From: Mycobacterium sp. PO1
GTDB lineage: Bacteria > Actinomycetota > Actinomycetes > Mycobacteriales > Mycobacteriaceae
Direction: 5' to 3'
Assembly (NCBI RefSeq): GCF_017312405.1
Contig: NZ_BLTG01000005.1
Location: 1-64,000, forward strand
DNA: 64,000 nucleotides
Part shown: positions 1-14,946 of the stretch, in pieces
How positions within the stretch are numbered: position 1 is the stretch's first letter
Layout of the letters: every line of letters begins with the position of its first letter
Translations under genes and position numbers: made by a program
Notes under the pieces: generated by a model
Seen by the model: the letters and a program-made list of their open reading frames with translations, nothing else
Told to the model about the DNA's origin: nothing
Databases searched by the model: none

Positions 1-15
1 CTTGACATAGGGCTC

Positions 16-789
16 TCAGGCCTTGGCGCCGTGACGGCCGGCGCCGGCCGCGAACCGGGAAGCACCCTCGAGCGATTCGGCCGCCACCCGGGACATGCTG
101 CCGAACTCGAAGTCCATCGCCTCGGCCTCGGACCGGCCCCATTGGTGCAGCACCGACAGGCGGTCCGCGCGCAGGCACTGCTGAGGTAGGCCGGCGAGTT
201 CGGCGGCCAGTTCCTCGGCCTTGTCCCGGCTTTGGCCGGTGGGCACCACCCGGTTGGCCAACCCGATCGCCAGGGCTTCCTCGGCTCCTACGGCACGGCC
301 GGTCAGGATCAGGTCCATCGCCCGGCTGTGCCCGATCAGGCGGGGCAGCCGTACGGTGCCGCCGTCGATCAGCGGCACCCCCCAACGCCGGCAGAACACC
401 CCCATGGTGGCGTCCTCCTCGACCACCCGCAGATCGGCCCACAGCGCCAGTTCCAGCCCTCCGGCGACGGCGAAGCCGCTGATCGCCGCGATCACCGGCT
501 TGGACAACACCATCCGGCTGGGCCCCATCGGGCCGGGACCGCTGCGGTGCACGGGATTGGACTCAGCGGTACCGAACGCCTTGAGATCGGCTCCGGCGCA
601 GAAGGTGCCGTTGTCACCCCACAGCACCGCGACGGCGGCGCTGTCGTCGGAATCGAAGTCGTCGAACGCGGCGTGCAACTCGGCGGCGGCCGGGCCGTTG
701 ACGGCGTTGCGCGCGTGCGGGCGGTCCATGATGACCGTGGTGACCGCGCCGTTCCTCTCGACGCGCACCCCGCCTGCCGAATCGGTCAT
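16..789 (-). CDS. echA5: Enoyl-CoA hydratase/isomerase (crotonase family), EchA5-like
   Basis: A 257-residue crotonase-fold protein expected to hydrate or isomerise enoyl-CoA thioesters in the cytoplasm. Visible family features are the N-terminal strand with RPHARNAVN, the oxyanion-hole segment FCAGADLKAF (about residues 63-72) and the second oxyanion segment AISGFAVAGGLELAL (about 103-117). The length is typical of single-domain crotonases. Its ATG overlaps the stop of the upstream PaaX-like regulator by 4 bp, so it is the last gene of the fadE8-echA4-paaX-echA5 operon. The order matches M. tuberculosis Rv0672-Rv0675, which is the basis for the symbol. Substrate is unknown. Confidence 0.85.
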   Translation of the reverse strand: MTDSAGGVRVERNGAVTTVIMDRPHARNAVNGPAAAELHAAFDDFDSDDSAAVAVLWGDNGTFCAGADLKAFGTAESNPVHRSGPGPMGPSRMVLSKPVIAAISGFAVAGGLELALWADLRVVEEDATMGVFCRRWGVPLIDGGTVRLPRLIGHSRAMDLILTGRAVGAEEALAIGLANRVVPTGQSRDKAEELAAELAGLPQQCLRADRLSVLHQWGRSEAEAMDFEFGSMSRVAAESLEGASRFAAGAGRHGAKA

Positions 790-1523
790 TTCGCCTCCAT
801 CAGGTCGACATCGTCACGCCGCGCGACCAGTTCGGCGGCGAAGTCGTGGTAGGCGCGGCGCAGTGCGGCGCCGGGCCAGGCCGCCGGTAGCAGCTCGTCG
901 GGCAGCACCGGATCGGTGAGCAGGTGCCGGACGATGCCCGCCGCGACGACGAAGCGTGCGGGAATGTCGGGCGCCGAGGCCATCTCGTCGAGCAGGGCGT
1001 GTCCGGAGCGCGCCCACGCGGGCAGATCCCACAGCAGTGCCGCCAGCTGAGCCGGAGCGTCGTCGCGGGCCGTCAGCGTCCGGACCCGGTCGCTCAGCTC
1101 CGGGTCGGTATCGATGTCCAGGTTGGCCGGACGCATCCACACCCCTTCGCGCAGTTCGCCGAACCGCCGGTCCTGCAGGGCCGTTCGCAGCGCGGCGCGG
1201 GTACGCGCGTCACCGCCGACGCCGGTGATCACCACCGTCCGCCACGAACCGTCCCAGGGGCGGGTGTGCGGGTCGATGGCGTCGTCCTGGCGTCGCTGCC
1301 GGGCCAGCAGGCGGTCGGACAGCCGGTAGCCGTCCGCGGACCGCACCAGGTCCCCCGCCCCCACCATGCGGGTCAGCGCGACCCGCACAGTCGGCTCTTT
1401 GAGGTCGAAATCCGCTGTCAGCCTGAGCAACTCGCTCGCTGTGGCCGAAGCGGGGTGGGCACCCAGCAGCACGCTGAGCACCACCGAGCGAGCGGTCATC
1501 CGCGACAGGGTCGCCACCGTCAC
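786..1523 (-). CDS. PaaX-family transcriptional regulator
   Basis: A 245-residue protein with a PaaX-like winged-helix N-terminus (RSVVLSVLLGAHPA, then LKEPTVRVALTRMVGAGDLVRS as the recognition region, about residues 12-60) and the PaaX C-terminal region (WDGSWRTVVITG at about 90-101, and REGVWMRPANLD). PaaX regulators sense aryl-CoA thioesters and repress aromatic-acid catabolism in other bacteria; here the ligand is unknown. It starts with GTG, overlapping the echA4 stop by 4 bp, and its own stop overlaps echA5 by 4 bp, so it is co-translated with the acyl-CoA enzymes it probably controls. It corresponds by position to Rv0674. Confidence 0.8.
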   Translation of the reverse strand: MTVATLSRMTARSVVLSVLLGAHPASATASELLRLTADFDLKEPTVRVALTRMVGAGDLVRSADGYRLSDRLLARQRRQDDAIDPHTRPWDGSWRTVVITGVGGDARTRAALRTALQDRRFGELREGVWMRPANLDIDTDPELSDRVRTLTARDDAPAQLAALLWDLPAWARSGHALLDEMASAPDIPARFVVAAGIVRHLLTDPVLPDELLPAAWPGAALRRAYHDFAAELVARRDDVDLMEAK

Positions 1524-2458
1524 ACCCCGGAAGCCTTCCGGCCGTGGTCGCCGAACGGCTCGTCGCGGCGGCGCACGGCGTCACGGAAGCCGTGCTCGCG
1601 GGCGTCGGCGACGAACGCGTGCCCTTCGGGGGTGTGTCGGGCGACGCCGTCGAACACGGTGGAGATCATCGCGCTGTTGGCCACGCCCTGGTTGTACAGC
1701 GCGCTGTTCATCGCGAGCTTGACCATGATCAGCTGGTTGACCGGAACCGCGGCAATGCGCTGCACCAGCCGTTCGGTGCGCTCGTCGAGATCCGCGGCGT
1801 CGGGTGCCTCGACGGCGAGTCCCCACTCGGCGGCCTGCGCCCCGGTGAGGCAGTCGCCGGTCAGCAGAAGCCGTTTGGCGCGTTGATCACCCAGGCGGTG
1901 CGCCCACATCCCGGCGGCCGGCACCCCCCACACCCGGGTCGGCGGGTAACCGATCTTGGCGTCGGCAGCGGCGATCACCTGGTCGGCGTGCAGGGCGATG
2001 TCGGTGCCCCCGGCGATGCAGTACCCGTGGATCTTGACGACCGTCGGCTTGTCGGCGTGCATGAGGCTGGAGAACCCGCGGACGAACCGGCTCATCATCT
2101 GATAGTCGATCATCGGGTCCCACGGTTGATCGGGCAGATGGTTGACGGCCTGCGTCCGGCCCGACAACACGGTGTCGCGGTAGGGGCTGCCACCGCCGGC
2201 CGACGACGATCCCTCGGCGTAGGCGGACAGGTCGAATCCGGCGCAGAATCCTTCGCCGCGCCCCGACACCAGGATGACGTGCACGTCGGGATCCAGGTCG
2301 GCCCGCTCCACCAGCGCCGAGAGTTCCAGCGGCGTGTCGGCGATGATCGCGTTGCCCTTCTCCGGGCGGTTGAACGTGATGCGGGCGACCCGGTCGGTGA
2401 CCTCGTAGGTCATCGTCTTCAGATCGTCGAAGTCGACGGGCCTGATCGCGTGGGTCAT
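1520..2458 (-). CDS. echA4: Enoyl-CoA hydratase (crotonase family), EchA4-like
   Basis: A 312-residue crotonase. The open frame extends further upstream, but the conserved protein starts at the ATG at 2458 (MTHAIRPVDF), just downstream of fadE8; the extra upstream frame is Arg-rich and lies inside the spacer and fadE8. Family motifs are ARITFNRPEKGNAI (residues 25-38), GEGFCAGFDLSAY (70-82) and KIHGYCIAGGTDIALHAD. The loop between them is longer than in a minimal crotonase, as in EchA4 orthologues. It sits 73 bp after fadE8 and overlaps the PaaX-like gene, so it is in the same operon. The specific acyl substrate cannot be read from the sequence. Confidence 0.85.
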   Translation of the reverse strand: MTHAIRPVDFDDLKTMTYEVTDRVARITFNRPEKGNAIIADTPLELSALVERADLDPDVHVILVSGRGEGFCAGFDLSAYAEGSSSAGGGSPYRDTVLSGRTQAVNHLPDQPWDPMIDYQMMSRFVRGFSSLMHADKPTVVKIHGYCIAGGTDIALHADQVIAAADAKIGYPPTRVWGVPAAGMWAHRLGDQRAKRLLLTGDCLTGAQAAEWGLAVEAPDAADLDERTERLVQRIAAVPVNQLIMVKLAMNSALYNQGVANSAMISTVFDGVARHTPEGHAFVADAREHGFRDAVRRRDEPFGDHGRKASGV

Positions 2459-2531
2459 GAAGTCACCATGTCCCCGCCAGCGCGCGCGTCGGCACACCAC
2501 AGGCCGCGCAGTTCTGGCATCTCGCGCGTGC

Positions 2532-4184
2532 TCACGCCTTGACCATGGCTCGTTCGAGGACCGGCGCGAGGTCCAGGCCGGTGGGCAGCGTGCCGAACGC
2601 CCCGCCCCACTGTCCGCCCAGCCGGCTCGCGAGGAACACATCGGCCACCGCCGGGTGACCGTGGCGCAGCAGCAACGAGCCCTGCAGCGCCAGCGAGATG
2701 TCCTCGGCCACCTTGCGGGCCCGGTACTGAATCGTCTCGGCGTCGCCGAGAGACGCCTTGAGCTCCGCCACGCGGCGATCCTGCCGGACGTCCTGCCCCT
2801 CGGTGCCGGCGAGCTCGTCGAACAGCACGTCGATGCATTCGGGCTTGGTCGCCATCGCGCGCAGGGTGTCCAGCGCGCTGACGTTGCCGGAGCCCTCCCA
2901 GATCCCCATCAGCGGTGCTTCGCGGTAGAGCCGCGGCATCCCGGAGTCCTCGACGTAGCCGTTGCCGCCGAGGCACTCCATCGCCTCGGCGGCGTGCGGG
3001 GTCGCCCGCTTGCACACCCAGTACTTGGCCGCGGCCAGACCGATGCGGCGCAGCAGTGTCTCCCGCTCGTCGCCGCGCACCGCCCGGTCGGTGGCGCCGG
3101 CCATCCGCATCGCCAGCATCGTCGCCGCCTCGGCCTCGACAGCGAGATCGGCCAGCACATTGCGCATCAACGGCTGATCGATCAGGTAGGCGCCGAAGGC
3201 TTTTCGGTGCTGCGCGTGGTGGATCGCGCGGGTGAGGCCGTTTCGCATGCTGGTCGCACTACCCAGCGTGCAATCCAGCCGGGTCAGGTTGACCATCTCG
3301 ATGATGGTCGCCACCCCGCGACCCTCCTCGCCGACGAGCCACGCGGTGGCGCCGTCGTACTCGACCTCACTGGACGCGTTGGCGTGGTTGCCCAGTTTGT
3401 CCTTCAGCCGCTGCAGGAACATCCGGTTGCGGCTGCCGTCGGGGAGGATCCGGGGCAGGAAGAAGCAGCTCAATCCCCCGTCGCTTCGCTCGCCCCCGGC
3501 TGTTTGGGCGAGCACCAGGAAGATGTCGCACATCGGCGCGGAGGTGAACCACTTGTGTCCGGTGAGCCGGTAGGTCCCGTCACCGTTCGGCACCGCCTGC
3601 GTGGTGCCGGCCCGCACGTCGGAGCCGCCCTGCTTCTCGGTCATCGACATGCCTGCGGTGATGCCCGCCTTCGTCGTGGGTACGGCAAGCACCGGATCGT
3701 AGGCGCGGCTGGTCAGCAGCGGTTCGTAGACGGCCGCCAGTTCGGGGTTGTGACGCAGCGCCGGCACCACGGCGTAGGTCATCGAGATCGGGCAGATGTG
3801 GCCCGGTTCGGGGGTCCACACCGAGGTCTTGGCCGCCCGCACCACGTGCGCACCCGGCCGGTCATCCGCCCAGGGGGCGGCGTGCAGGCCGTGGCCGACC
3901 GCCACTCTCATCAGCTCGTGATAGGCGGGGTCGTACTCGACCTCGTCGACGCGGTGACCGACGCTGTCGTGGGTGTGCAGCACCGGACGGTGGCGATCGG
4001 CCAGCTCGCCCCATCGTTGAGCCTGCGCCGAACCCGAGAGTGCGCCCAGTTCGAACACCTCGTCGGTGCCCCATTGACCGCCTTCGCGGATCAGCGCCTC
4101 GGCCAGGACGGGCGAGGTGGCCGGGTTGTAGTTCTCCAGCGGCGGAACCTGGTTGGTGACGACATGCGTGTCGGAAGCAGCCAT
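2532..4184 (-). CDS. fadE8: Acyl-CoA dehydrogenase (AidB-like), FadE8
   Basis: A 550-residue flavoprotein of the acyl-CoA dehydrogenase superfamily, AidB-like branch. The conserved FAD/substrate segment SMTEKQGGSDVRAGTTQA and the HKWFTSAPMCDIFLVLAQT strand are visible in the middle. The C-terminal helical domain carries LRRIGLAAAKYWVCKRATP and AMECLGGNGYVEDSGMPRLYREAPLMGIWEGSGNV-type sequence. I start at the ATG at 4184 (MAASDTHVV); the frame upstream is Arg/His-rich and non-conserved. It is the first gene of the operon with echA4, the PaaX-like regulator and echA5. It likely performs the alpha,beta-dehydrogenation that precedes the crotonase steps; substrate unknown. Matches Rv0672 by position. 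Confidence 0.87.
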   Translation of the reverse strand: MAASDTHVVTNQVPPLENYNPATSPVLAEALIREGGQWGTDEVFELGALSGSAQAQRWGELADRHRPVLHTHDSVGHRVDEVEYDPAYHELMRVAVGHGLHAAPWADDRPGAHVVRAAKTSVWTPEPGHICPISMTYAVVPALRHNPELAAVYEPLLTSRAYDPVLAVPTTKAGITAGMSMTEKQGGSDVRAGTTQAVPNGDGTYRLTGHKWFTSAPMCDIFLVLAQTAGGERSDGGLSCFFLPRILPDGSRNRMFLQRLKDKLGNHANASSEVEYDGATAWLVGEEGRGVATIIEMVNLTRLDCTLGSATSMRNGLTRAIHHAQHRKAFGAYLIDQPLMRNVLADLAVEAEAATMLAMRMAGATDRAVRGDERETLLRRIGLAAAKYWVCKRATPHAAEAMECLGGNGYVEDSGMPRLYREAPLMGIWEGSGNVSALDTLRAMATKPECIDVLFDELAGTEGQDVRQDRRVAELKASLGDAETIQYRARKVAEDISLALQGSLLLRHGHPAVADVFLASRLGGQWGGAFGTLPTGLDLAPVLERAMVKA

Positions 4185-4428
4185 GGTGGCAGTGTTACAT
4201 CTTTTCTGCAGTCGCACAACAAACTGTAATACGATGACCGGGCATTTCCGTGAGTGCGCGTCTGCGCGGCGAAACGCTCGCAATTTCTGGCAGTCAACGC
4301 CCGCTCGCGGCCGGTGAACGCGCCGATGACCGCACGGCGGCTGCGCGTGCAGTGACCTCGCGGGCAGTGACCTCGCATGCAGCGACCGCGCGCCGGTGAA
4401 TGCGCACCGGTGTCCGCATACTTGTCCG
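4185..4428. promoter_or_regulatory. Divergent intergenic region between fadE8 and the cupin gene
   Basis: A 244-bp region that must hold the promoters for fadE8 (minus) and the small cupin (plus). The fadE8-proximal part (4190-4235) is noticeably AT-richer than its surroundings, as expected for a promoter. No confident -35/-10 pair could be assigned. The cupin-proximal part is taken up by a short tandem repeat, listed separately. Confidence 0.4.
4347..4392. repeat. Imperfect tandem repeat, about 16 bp x 3
   Basis: Three head-to-tail copies built on gcagtgacctcgcg (gtgcagtgacctcgcg, ggcagtgacctcgcat, gcagcgaccgcg), the last one degenerate. It lies in the fadE8/cupin intergenic region, immediately before the cupin start. 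Function unknown. Confidence 0.65.
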
Positions 4429-4770
4429 ATGAAGCCCAACTCCGTCGTGGCGGCCAGCTCCCTGCACCTCGAACCGGAACCCGTTCCGGCCGATCAACGC
4501 GTCGACGGGACGCCCAGCACCGCAGCCGCGACGCTGACCGACTTCGGCGGGCTCGAGGTCGGGATATGGGAGATGACCCCCGGCGTCATGCGGGACATCG
4601 AGGCCGACGAGGTGTTCGTCGTCCTGTCGGGCTCAGCCAGCGTTGACTTCGTCGACGGCAGCCCGTCGCTGCGCCTCGGCCCCGGCGACGTCGTTCGGCT
4701 CGCGGCGGCGACGCAGACGGTGTGGACGGTGCACGAGACTCTGCGCAAGGTCTATCTCACGCAGCTCTAG
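4429..4770 (+). CDS. Small cupin-domain protein
   Basis: A 113-residue single-cupin protein (MKPNSVVAASSLHLEP...). The beta-barrel signature is readable: GGLEVGIWEMTPGVMRDIEADEVFVVLSGSA-type strands, then LRLGPGDVVRLAA as the second cupin motif. The first motif has E in place of the usual double His, as in several DUF861/EutQ-like small cupins, so an enzymatic metal site is uncertain. The ATG at 4429 is preferred over the in-frame GTG at 4396. Its last 138 bp are antisense to the 3' end of the PAP2 gene. Function unknown. Confidence 0.7.
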   Translation: MKPNSVVAASSLHLEPEPVPADQRVDGTPSTAAATLTDFGGLEVGIWEMTPGVMRDIEADEVFVVLSGSASVDFVDGSPSLRLGPGDVVRLAAATQTVWTVHETLRKVYLTQL

Positions 4771-5868
4771 CGGGGCCGGCTCACGCGACGGGACAGCGTC
4801 GCGCCGGTTACGCCGCGCCGCGCGCATCGCGTCCCACCGGGTGAGCCCCGTGAGCACGACCGCGGCCAGCACCCAGCCCAACAGGATGTCGACGACGTAA
4901 TGCTCAGCGGTGTAGACCAGCGTGAACGCCATGGTCAACGGATAGGCCACCAGCACCGGTCGCCAGCGGCGCTGAACGCGGTTCCACAGGAACACCGCGA
5001 TGGCTGCCGACAGCCCGGCATGCAGCGACGGGATCGCCGCCACCAGATTGACGCTGGCTTGCCCCTGATCGATCAGTGCACTGGCCGAATGCAGGTTCAG
5101 CTTGCCCCAGCCCCGCCCGACGATGCGCTCGATCCAGCCGTTCGCGCCGTCCTGGGATACCTGCATCGCGCCGAGTAGACCCCCGTCTTCCACGCCGCGG
5201 GCCGAGCGGAACATGCAGCGCGGCCCCGACGGACCGCCGTCGACATCTGCCGCCGTGCAGCGCGCCGCCGCCCACGGGGGTGCCGCCGGCACCAACGCGT
5301 AGATGACCAGCGCCGTGAACGACAGCGTCACGAACAGCCGGACGAAGGCCTTCCACTCGTCGCGGTTGCGCAGCCACAGGGCACCGGCGATCACGTACGG
5401 CAGGATGAAGAACGACATGTAGACGCTGCTGATGACCACTTCCCACCACGGCGGGTGCGGCAGCTTCAGACGTTCCTGCAGCCATACGGTCGGCATCACG
5501 CCGAAGAACATCCACCGATCCACGTCGGCCTGCCATTGCCACAGGGTCGGACGGCCCACGACGGAGGCCGCTCCTCTGCTCAGGTCGTAGGCCAGCAGGA
5601 CCACGGCGAACGGCAGCCAGTCGCGCACCACATAGAGCACGCGGCGACCCTGCCCGATGCTCGCCGCCACCAGACCTGTGCAGATGTAGAGCAGCAGCAA
5701 CTCGCGGTTGAAGGCGAAGCCGTCGGTGACGGTGCGCCACACGATGACGGTCGCCCACACCGCGACAGCCACCCACCGGGCGACGCGCAACCAGCCGTCG
5801 CGACCCACATCGGCCGGGGACCCCTGGTCCGACGCCAGCTCACTCGACGACTGATCAGATACGGACAC
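4633..5868 (-). CDS. PAP2-superfamily membrane phosphatase / inositol-phosphoryltransferase-like
   Basis: A 411-residue integral membrane protein with about six hydrophobic spans between residues 25 and 350. PAP2 motifs are present: AAIPSLHAG with the catalytic-type His at 283, and TAEHYVVDILLGW with His323 and Asp327, matching motifs C2 and C3 of lipid phosphatases. The first PAP2 motif (KxxxxxxRP) is not evident, a pattern seen in the AUR1/inositol-phosphorylceramide-synthase-like branch. It probably acts on a membrane lipid phosphate outside the cytoplasmic membrane. The Arg-rich tail (about residues 360-411) runs antisense through the cupin gene and may not be conserved. It occupies the place that lpqP has in M. 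tuberculosis. Confidence 0.75.
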   Translation of the reverse strand: MSVSDQSSSELASDQGSPADVGRDGWLRVARWVAVAVWATVIVWRTVTDGFAFNRELLLLYICTGLVAASIGQGRRVLYVVRDWLPFAVVLLAYDLSRGAASVVGRPTLWQWQADVDRWMFFGVMPTVWLQERLKLPHPPWWEVVISSVYMSFFILPYVIAGALWLRNRDEWKAFVRLFVTLSFTALVIYALVPAAPPWAAARCTAADVDGGPSGPRCMFRSARGVEDGGLLGAMQVSQDGANGWIERIVGRGWGKLNLHSASALIDQGQASVNLVAAIPSLHAGLSAAIAVFLWNRVQRRWRPVLVAYPLTMAFTLVYTAEHYVVDILLGWVLAAVVLTGLTRWDAMRAARRNRRDAVPSREPAPLELREIDLAQSLVHRPHRLRRRREPNDVAGAEAQRRAAVDEVNAG

Positions 5869-5981
5869 GGCTGCCTTCCGACGCGGGAACGGAGGGCATT
5901 CCCCGGGTCAGACTAATTAACCGCGCCGCTACCCGCCGTTCAACGCTCGTTCTGGGATCTGAGCGTGACCCATCAGCCGGA

Positions 5982-6734
5982 TCAGCGAAGGTTGTCGCGC
6001 AGGAACGCGATGTCGTCCTTGCGCCCCTCGTCGGCGGTTTCACAGATGACCGGCGCGTCCGCGGCTTCGACGACCGCGACAAGCAGTTGGGGATCGATCT
6101 GGCCGGTGCCGAAGTTGGCGTGCCGGTCGGCCCCGGATCCGGCCGCATCCCGCGAGTCGTTGCAGTGCACCAGGTCGATGCGGCCGGTGATCGACTGGAT
6201 CCGCTCCACTGCATCGATCAGCGCTTCACCCGCAGCCCAGGCGTGGCAGGTGTCCAGGCAGAACCCGATGCCCTTGTCGCCGATGTGGTCCCACAGTCTG
6301 GCGATGGTGTCGAAGTGCCGGGCCATGGCGTGATCTCCGCCTGCCGTGTTCTCCAGGTAGACGGGCACGTCGGTCTCGAGGTAGTCCAGTGCCTTGACCC
6401 AGCGCTCGAAGCCGGCGTCCATGTCGTTGTCGTCCGCGTGGCCGCCGTGCACGATCACGGCGGTGGCGTTGACCGCCGCAGCGGCATTGCAGGTGTCCTG
6501 CAAGATCTTGCGGGACGGGATCCGCACCCGATTGTTGGCCGAGGCCACGTTGATCAGGTAGGGGGCGTGTACGTAGATCGGAATCGGCGACGCCTTCAGC
6601 ACGTCGGCATCCTCACGGGGCGGCGGCTTCTTCCAGCTCTGCGGGTTGCCGAGGAAGAACTGCACCACATCGGCTCCGTCTGACTGGGCCGCCGCCAGGG
6701 GGTCATCACCGTGGACATGGGATCCGATCAACAC
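5982..6734 (-). CDS. nfo: Endonuclease IV (AP endonuclease)
   Basis: A 250-residue TIM-barrel AP endonuclease of the Nfo family (called end in M. tuberculosis, Rv0670) that incises DNA at abasic sites during base-excision repair. Metal-site motifs are in order: GSHVHG near the N-terminus, [54 protein letters not shown] and CETADEG. I use the GTG at 6734 (VLIGSHVHG), because the frame upstream translates the intergenic GC repeat into Arg-rich sequence. It lies about 400 bp downstream of rpoC, behind a terminator, so it is probably transcribed separately. Confidence 0.9.
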   Translation of the reverse strand: MLIGSHVHGDDPLAAAQSDGADVVQFFLGNPQSWKKPPPREDADVLKASPIPIYVHAPYLINVASANNRVRIPSRKILQDTCNAAAAVNATAVIVHGGHADDNDMDAGFERWVKALDYLETDVPVYLENTAGGDHAMARHFDTIARLWDHIGDKGIGFCLDTCHAWAAGEALIDAVERIQSITGRIDLVHCNDSRDAAGSGADRHANFGTGQIDPQLLVAVVEAADAPVICETADEGRKDDIAFLRDNLR

Positions 6735-6914
6735 GGCCCCGAGTCTAGGCGGCAGTCCGGACAGCACGCCTGTGCGGGAGGAGTCGTCGGGACGGTCGTC
6801 GGCGGCCGACTCCCGTACCGGCTCCGGCACCGTTGGCGGCACGAACGTCGACAGCGGATCCCCGTATCGACGCTCGCCCAGTGTGAATCCTGTGCGAAAA
6901 CGGGCACCGGATGT

Positions 6915-7089
6915 CGCACACACTTCACGCTCGGCGCGCAGAGGCGACCGGAGCTCACCGCGGCCTGCGCGCACCGCGGCCCGCGCGCACTCGCGGCCTG
7001 CGCGCACTCGCGGCCCGCGCGCACCACGCTCGGCGCGCACCGCCACACGCTCTGCGCGCACCGCCACTGTCTCGGCGCGCAGAGGCGCA
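6915..7089. repeat. GC-rich imperfect tandem repeat downstream of rpoC
   Basis: Between the endonuclease IV start and the rpoC terminator there are about seven degenerate units of 16-21 bp. On the plus strand most units run from cac to gcgcg, for example cactcgcggcctgcgcg, cactcgcggcccgcgcg and caccacgctcggcgcg; the last units drift to caccgccacacgctctgcgcg. The region has almost no A or T and is not protein coding. Together with the terminator it fills the 402 bp between the two genes. Confidence 0.7.
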
Positions 7090-7091
7090 CG

Positions 7092-7122
7092 AAAAAGCCC
7101 CCGCCTCCGAAGAGGCGGGGGC
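7092..7122 (-). terminator. Intrinsic terminator of rpoC
   Basis: Perfect 11-bp stem (gcccccgcctc 7097-7107 with gaggcgggggc 7112-7122) closed by a UUCG tetraloop on the minus-strand transcript and followed by five U. It begins 15 nt after the rpoC stop codon. Confidence 0.9.
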
Positions 7123-7136
7123 ATTTCCGAGACTGA

Positions 7137-11126
<3,990 letters not shown>

Positions 11127-11161
11127 TTAGAAAACAATCACTACTTAAGCGAGCTCGAGGA

Positions 11162-14946
<3,785 letters not shown>

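Noticed and set aside
2457..4229. 590-residue frame on the plus strand over fadE8
   Set aside because: Antisense shadow of fadE8, without a domain.
6735..7091. GC-rich tandem repeat as a CRISPR array
   Set aside because: Units are 16-21 bp, degenerate and contiguous with no unique spacers, and no cas genes are near.
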